Below, in pieces: positions 5,393 through 8,335 of a stretch of 8,335 bases of DNA. Source of the DNA: an uncultured Collinsella sp. (lineage in GTDB: Bacteria > Actinomycetota > Coriobacteriia > Coriobacteriales > Coriobacteriaceae). Position 1 is the first letter of the stretch, and each line of letters opens with the position of its first letter. The notes beneath the pieces are model-generated. The model saw nothing but the letters and a program-made list of their open reading frames with translations. It had not been told where the DNA came from and searched no databases. The stretch is taken from positions 1 through 8,335 of the forward strand of contig CATZKS010000091.1 in assembly GCA_958421035.1 (NCBI GenBank). The letters run 5' to 3'. Made by a program: the position numbers and the translations under genes.

Positions 5393-6249
5393 AGGTCTTT
5401 CTGGTTCCTAATTACTACAAGCAAGAGGCGGTCGAGAGCGGCCTGATGCTCGAGCTTTGGCTGACGCGCCAGGGCTATGAGGTCGCATGGGCTGCCGACC
5501 AGCGATCGAAGATTCAAAGCACGCCTGATATTGACGGCTCCGATCTGGTCATTACGCTCGGCGGCGACGGCACGCTGCTGCGCGCTGCCCGCATCCTCAA
5601 CCATCGCGAGATTCCTATTCTCGGTCTTTCCTATGGTCACCTGGGCTTTTTAACTGCTGCGAGCCCCGAGGAGCGCGACATTCTTAAGGTCGTGAGCGAC
5701 GCCCTGTCCGGTGAGCTGCACGTGAGCCGTCGCGCCACCATCGCCGCGGATATCGTGTCCGTGCGCGAAGACGGTACGAAGGATGTCGTGCGCACCTTCG
5801 CACTCAACGACATGGCGCTTACCCGCGGTCCGCTGTCCGATATGGTCGAGTTCGACATCACGGTATCGGGCCACCATATCGACCGCCTACGCGGTGACGG
5901 TGTCGTCATTTCGACGGCGACCGGCTCCACTGGCTATGCACTATCCGCCGGTGGCCCCATCGTGAGCCCCGACTATACGGGCATGGTCTGCGTACCCATT
6001 GCGCCGCACACCATTCAGGCCCGTGCCTTCTTGACTTCGCCGAGTGATGTTGTCGAAATCTTTATGTCCGATGATCGCCCGAGCGTTCCGGCGATCGCTA
6101 TCGATGGACAGTTTATTACCTGCGATGGCACCGTTGAGAGCGTGGCGGTGCGCCGCGGGCCCGGAGATGTGCTGCTGCTCGATTACGGCCCCGAGAGCTT
6201 CTATAACTCGGTGAGCCGCGTATTCTACGGAGTCCGTCATGATCGATGA
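5389..6249 (+). CDS. nadK: NAD kinase
   Basis: NAD kinase phosphorylates the 2'-hydroxyl of NAD's adenosine ribose, the only route to NADP. The 286-residue protein has the GGDGT motif at 58-62, with D60 as the likely catalytic aspartate, then YGHLGFL, then the C-terminal beta domain with RGDGVVIST (D170) and TGSTGYALSAGGPIVSP beginning at T178. The usual Asn-Glu pair reads N140-D141 (ALNDMAL), a conservative Glu-to-Asp change, and the N of NxGxLGF is S. The gene overlaps tlyA by ATGA and recN by 11 bases, so the three are probably translated in a coupled fashion. The tlyA-nadK-recN order is also known from Mycobacterium (tlyA-ppnK-recN). Confidence 0.96.
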   Translation: MKVFLVPNYYKQEAVESGLMLELWLTRQGYEVAWAADQRSKIQSTPDIDGSDLVITLGGDGTLLRAARILNHREIPILGLSYGHLGFLTAASPEERDILKVVSDALSGELHVSRRATIAADIVSVREDGTKDVVRTFALNDMALTRGPLSDMVEFDITVSGHHIDRLRGDGVVISTATGSTGYALSAGGPIVSPDYTGMVCVPIAPHTIQARAFLTSPSDVVEIFMSDDRPSVPAIAIDGQFITCDGTVESVAVRRGPGDVLLLDYGPESFYNSVSRVFYGVRHDR

Positions 6250-7867
6250 GCTGCAGGTTTCTAACATTGCGCTCATTCGCGAGGCGACGCTGGTGCCGAG
6301 TGCTGGCCTGACTGTCCTGACCGGCGAGACCGGCGCCGGCAAGACTGCGCTGCTCTCGGCCCTCAAGCTTATTTTGGGCGAGCGCGCGGATTCGTCGACG
6401 GTGCGCGAGGGCGAGGCGCTCGCGAGCGTCGAGGCACGACTCTTCGACGGGCCGCACGACACGGAAGGGTTCACCGTACAGCGCAGCCTTTCCGCCGAGG
6501 GCCGCAGCCGCGTGAAGATTGACGGGCGCATCGCCAGTGTGCGCGAGCTTTCGGAGCGCGTTGGCGTGATGATGGATTTGTGCGGCCAGCACGAGCACCA
6601 ACGCTTGCTCGATCCGGCGCATCACGTTGCGATGGTCGATGCGTGGGCGGGGCGCTCTGCGCTCGAGGCACTCGAGCACTACCGTGCTTGCTTTAAGGCT
6701 TCGCGCGCTGCCGCTAAGGAGGTTCGACGTGTCGAAGAGACCTCGCGTGCGCAGGGGAGCCGCGTCGAGGAAGCGCGCTTTGCGCTCGAGCGCATCGGCG
6801 AGGTCGACCCCAAACCGGGCGAGTATGAGGAACTCGAGGAACTGCTGCCGCGCTCCGAACATGCCGAGGTGCTGGTTGCCACAGCTAATGATGCCCATGC
6901 ATCGCTTGCCTCTGAAGGGGGAGCGCTCGATGCCGTGAACAGCGCCGTGGCAGAACTTTCCCGTATGGCTTCCGTCGATCGCAAACTTGGCGACATTGCC
7001 GATTTGCTTTCGGATGCCTGTATCTCCCTTGAGGATTGCGCGAACGAACTTCGTGCCTATCGCGATGGCGTCGCCTTCGATCCGCGCGAGCTCGCTCGCA
7101 TGCGTGAGCGGTATTCCGACCTCAAGGGCCTGCTGCGTCAGTGGGGTCCTACCATGGACGATGTTTTTGCCATGCGCGATCGCTCGCAAGAGCTGCTGTC
7201 CCTGGTCGATGATGGCGATGAGCAGATCAAAAAGGCGCGTGAGGCACTCGGGAGCGCCGAGCACGAGTTGTTTGCCGCTGCCAAGGCACTTAAGCGCGCC
7301 CGCAATACCGCGGCCCCGCGCTTCTGTCACGAGGTCGGCCGCCAGATGGCTCGCCTGGAGATGGGTGGCGCCGAGCTCGTCTGGGAGTCGCGCGATCTTC
7401 CTCGTGCTGAGTGGACGCCCGTTGGTCCTTCGAGCTACGAGCTGCTATACCGCAGCGGTGCCGGCTTGACGCCACGTCCCCTGCGCCGCATTGCGTCGGG
7501 CGGCGAGCTCAGCCGCGTTATGCTGGCGAGCAAGGTTGTCCTCGGTAACGCGGACGGTGTCGATACGCTGGTGTTTGACGAGGTCGATGCTGGTGTCGGT
7601 GGCTCCACGGCGCGTGCGCTCGCGGGCGTGCTGGCAGATCTCGCCGCTACGCATCAGGTGATTGTCGTAACCCACTTGGCGCAGGTCGCCGTCATGGCCG
7701 ACAAACACTATGTTGTCAGTAAGGAACCGGGCGATGTTCCCCAGACGCATTTGGACGAGGTGACCGGCGAAGCGCGTACCGCCGAGATCGCCCGCATGTT
7801 GAGCGGCGATCAGTCCGAGGCAAGCTTGGCCCACGCAAAGCAGATGCTCGAAGAAGTTCGAGGTTAG
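6239..7867 (+). CDS. recN: DNA repair protein RecN (SMC-like ATPase)
   Basis: RecN is an SMC-like protein recruited to double-strand breaks that assists RecA-dependent repair. The 542-residue product starts MIDELQVSNIALI and has Walker A GETGAGKT at 29-36 (most RecN have S as the last residue), a LCGQHEHQRLLD region typical of RecN, and a central coiled-coil portion at about 155-350. The C-terminal ATPase half has the ABC signature SGGELSR at 420-426, Walker B VFDEVDAGVGG with D447 and E448, and THLAQVA with H479. The length is at the low end of the usual 550-590, probably from a shorter coiled coil. GGAG at 6229-6232 precedes the ATG by six bases, and the start lies inside nadK. It is the last gene of the operon. 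The usual neighbour argR is not here. Confidence 0.96.
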   Translation: MIDELQVSNIALIREATLVPSAGLTVLTGETGAGKTALLSALKLILGERADSSTVREGEALASVEARLFDGPHDTEGFTVQRSLSAEGRSRVKIDGRIASVRELSERVGVMMDLCGQHEHQRLLDPAHHVAMVDAWAGRSALEALEHYRACFKASRAAAKEVRRVEETSRAQGSRVEEARFALERIGEVDPKPGEYEELEELLPRSEHAEVLVATANDAHASLASEGGALDAVNSAVAELSRMASVDRKLGDIADLLSDACISLEDCANELRAYRDGVAFDPRELARMRERYSDLKGLLRQWGPTMDDVFAMRDRSQELLSLVDDGDEQIKKAREALGSAEHELFAAAKALKRARNTAAPRFCHEVGRQMARLEMGGAELVWESRDLPRAEWTPVGPSSYELLYRSGAGLTPRPLRRIASGGELSRVMLASKVVLGNADGVDTLVFDEVDAGVGGSTARALAGVLADLAATHQVIVVTHLAQVAVMADKHYVVSKEPGDVPQTHLDEVTGEARTAEIARMLSGDQSEASLAHAKQMLEEVRG

Positions 7868-7883
7868 GTCGTATCAGCGGTGT

Positions 7884-7920
7884 TGGTGGGACAAAAAAGA
7901 CTGAAATTTTTGTCCCACTA
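7884..7920. terminator. Perfect inverted repeat between convergent genes, possible bidirectional terminator
   Basis: GTGGGACAAAAA at 7886-7897 and TTTTTGTCCCAC at 7907-7918 are exact reverse complements around a 9-base loop, and two weaker pairs (G-T, T-A) extend the stem to 7884-7920. It lies 16 bases after the recN stop and 6 bases after the stop of the convergent regulator, a place where a shared terminator is expected. The T-run sits inside the stem, next to the loop, and no U-tract follows the GC base on the plus strand, so it is not a standard intrinsic terminator. A protein binding site or a dispersed palindromic repeat is the alternative. Confidence 0.6.
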
Positions 7921-7926
7921 CGCGTT

Positions 7927-8335
7927 TTACTCAACGACCTTGTCCGGCTGGATGAGCTCCTCGTAGTAGCTGATATGCTCGCGAGCGTCTTCAATCTCGG
8001 GCAGCAGGAAGTTGTAGATGACTTCGATGATCATCGTGGCACTGATCTTAGAGAACGCAAAGTCGCCCGTCGTCAGCAGCGCTTCGTGGTTGACGGTATT
8101 AAAGGTGTAGTCTGCCAGACGCGCGAGCGGGGATTTGCTGTCGCTGCTGATGACGACTACAGTTGCGCCGCAGTTGCGAGCCGCTTTTGCCATGCGATTC
8201 AGTCGGCGCGATTTGCCGGAGTTTGAGATTAGCACGATGACGTCACCCGGGCGCAACGTGAGCGCAAAGCCGATTGATGTCTCGCTAATGGTGCTCGCCA
8301 TGCAGCGCAGGCCCAGCTGCGAAAACTTAAACGTC
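7927..8335 (-). CDS. MurR/RpiR-family transcriptional regulator, C-terminal SIS domain (5' end outside window)
   Basis: RpiR-family regulators join an N-terminal helix-turn-helix to a C-terminal SIS domain that senses phosphosugars, and they control sugar or amino-sugar catabolism genes. The frame is open from the window edge to TAA at 7927-7929, giving about 135 residues, which is most of an SIS domain. Visible are LRPGDVIVLISNSGKS (the Ser-rich sugar-phosphate loop), ATVVVISSDSKSPLARLADYTF (the second strand and the SPLA motif), and the final long helix before the tail PEIEDAREHISYYEELI. The DNA-binding half lies beyond 8335, so regulator identity rests on the family's SIS pattern (SPLARLAD and the preceding LG-containing segment). 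A stand-alone sugar isomerase is less likely. The ligand cannot be told from this part. It is convergent with recN and separate from the operon. Confidence 0.82.
   Translation of the reverse strand, partial: TFKFSQLGLRCMASTISETSIGFALTLRPGDVIVLISNSGKSRRLNRMAKAARNCGATVVVISSDSKSPLARLADYTFNTVNHEALLTTGDFAFSKISATMIIEVIYNFLLPEIEDAREHISYYEELIQPDKVVE

Noticed and set aside
6116..7330. 404-residue minus-strand open frame opposite recN
   Set aside because: Arg/Ala/Gly-rich shadow of recN codon bias. No motif, no ribosome binding site, and recN carries all its ATPase motifs.
1..8335. Search for mobile elements, CRISPR, toxin-antitoxin pairs, tRNAs or defence genes
   Set aside because: No direct-repeat array, transposase, integrase, cloverleaf or toxin-like small gene pair was seen. 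Base composition appears even and the genes are core housekeeping types.

Overview
The window is about 60% GC and almost fully coding. Gene content and order suggest a gut-type Coriobacteriia (Actinomycetota), most like Collinsella or a near relative. That assignment is an inference from protein character and synteny, because there is no rRNA or other strict marker here. The tlyA-nadK-recN run is also found in Mycobacterium. The order aro gene, Xaa-Pro peptidase, efp, asp23/yqhY, nusB, xseB, tlyA, recN looks like a shortened form of the long Bacillus subtilis cluster.

Layout. (1) Positions 1-1349: the 3' end of shikimate kinase (aroK) overlaps by four bases a full-length 3-dehydroquinate synthase homologue. 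This homologue has lost its three zinc ligands, the NAD-binding glycine motif and most catalytic residues, so it looks like a pseudoenzyme. (2) Positions 1350-1481: an intergenic region with a weak candidate promoter and a 63-base extended hairpin. (3) Positions 1482-2612: an M24 Xaa-Pro peptidase with all metal ligands intact, followed by a UUCG hairpin and a strong intrinsic terminator. (4) From a perfect TATAAT at 2710: a tight seven-gene operon, efp, asp23-like, nusB, xseB, tlyA, nadK, recN. Gaps are under 30 bases, and there are ATGA-type overlaps at tlyA/nadK and nadK/recN. (5) Positions 7868-7926: a perfect inverted repeat between convergent genes. (6) Positions 7927-8335 on the minus strand: the C-terminal SIS domain of an RpiR-family sugar-phosphate regulator, cut by the window edge.

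How the genes work together. The peptidase and EF-P both deal with proline: one removes residues before proline, the other rescues ribosomes stalled on polyproline. The operon as a whole is housekeeping: translation (EF-P), transcription antitermination and rRNA synthesis (NusB), rRNA methylation (TlyA), NADP supply (NadK) and DNA repair (RecN, the ExoVII small subunit).

There is no mobile element, CRISPR array, tRNA or obvious defence system. The least ordinary items are the degenerate AroB, the 63-base hairpin, the convergent inverted repeat and an xseB without a neighbouring xseA.
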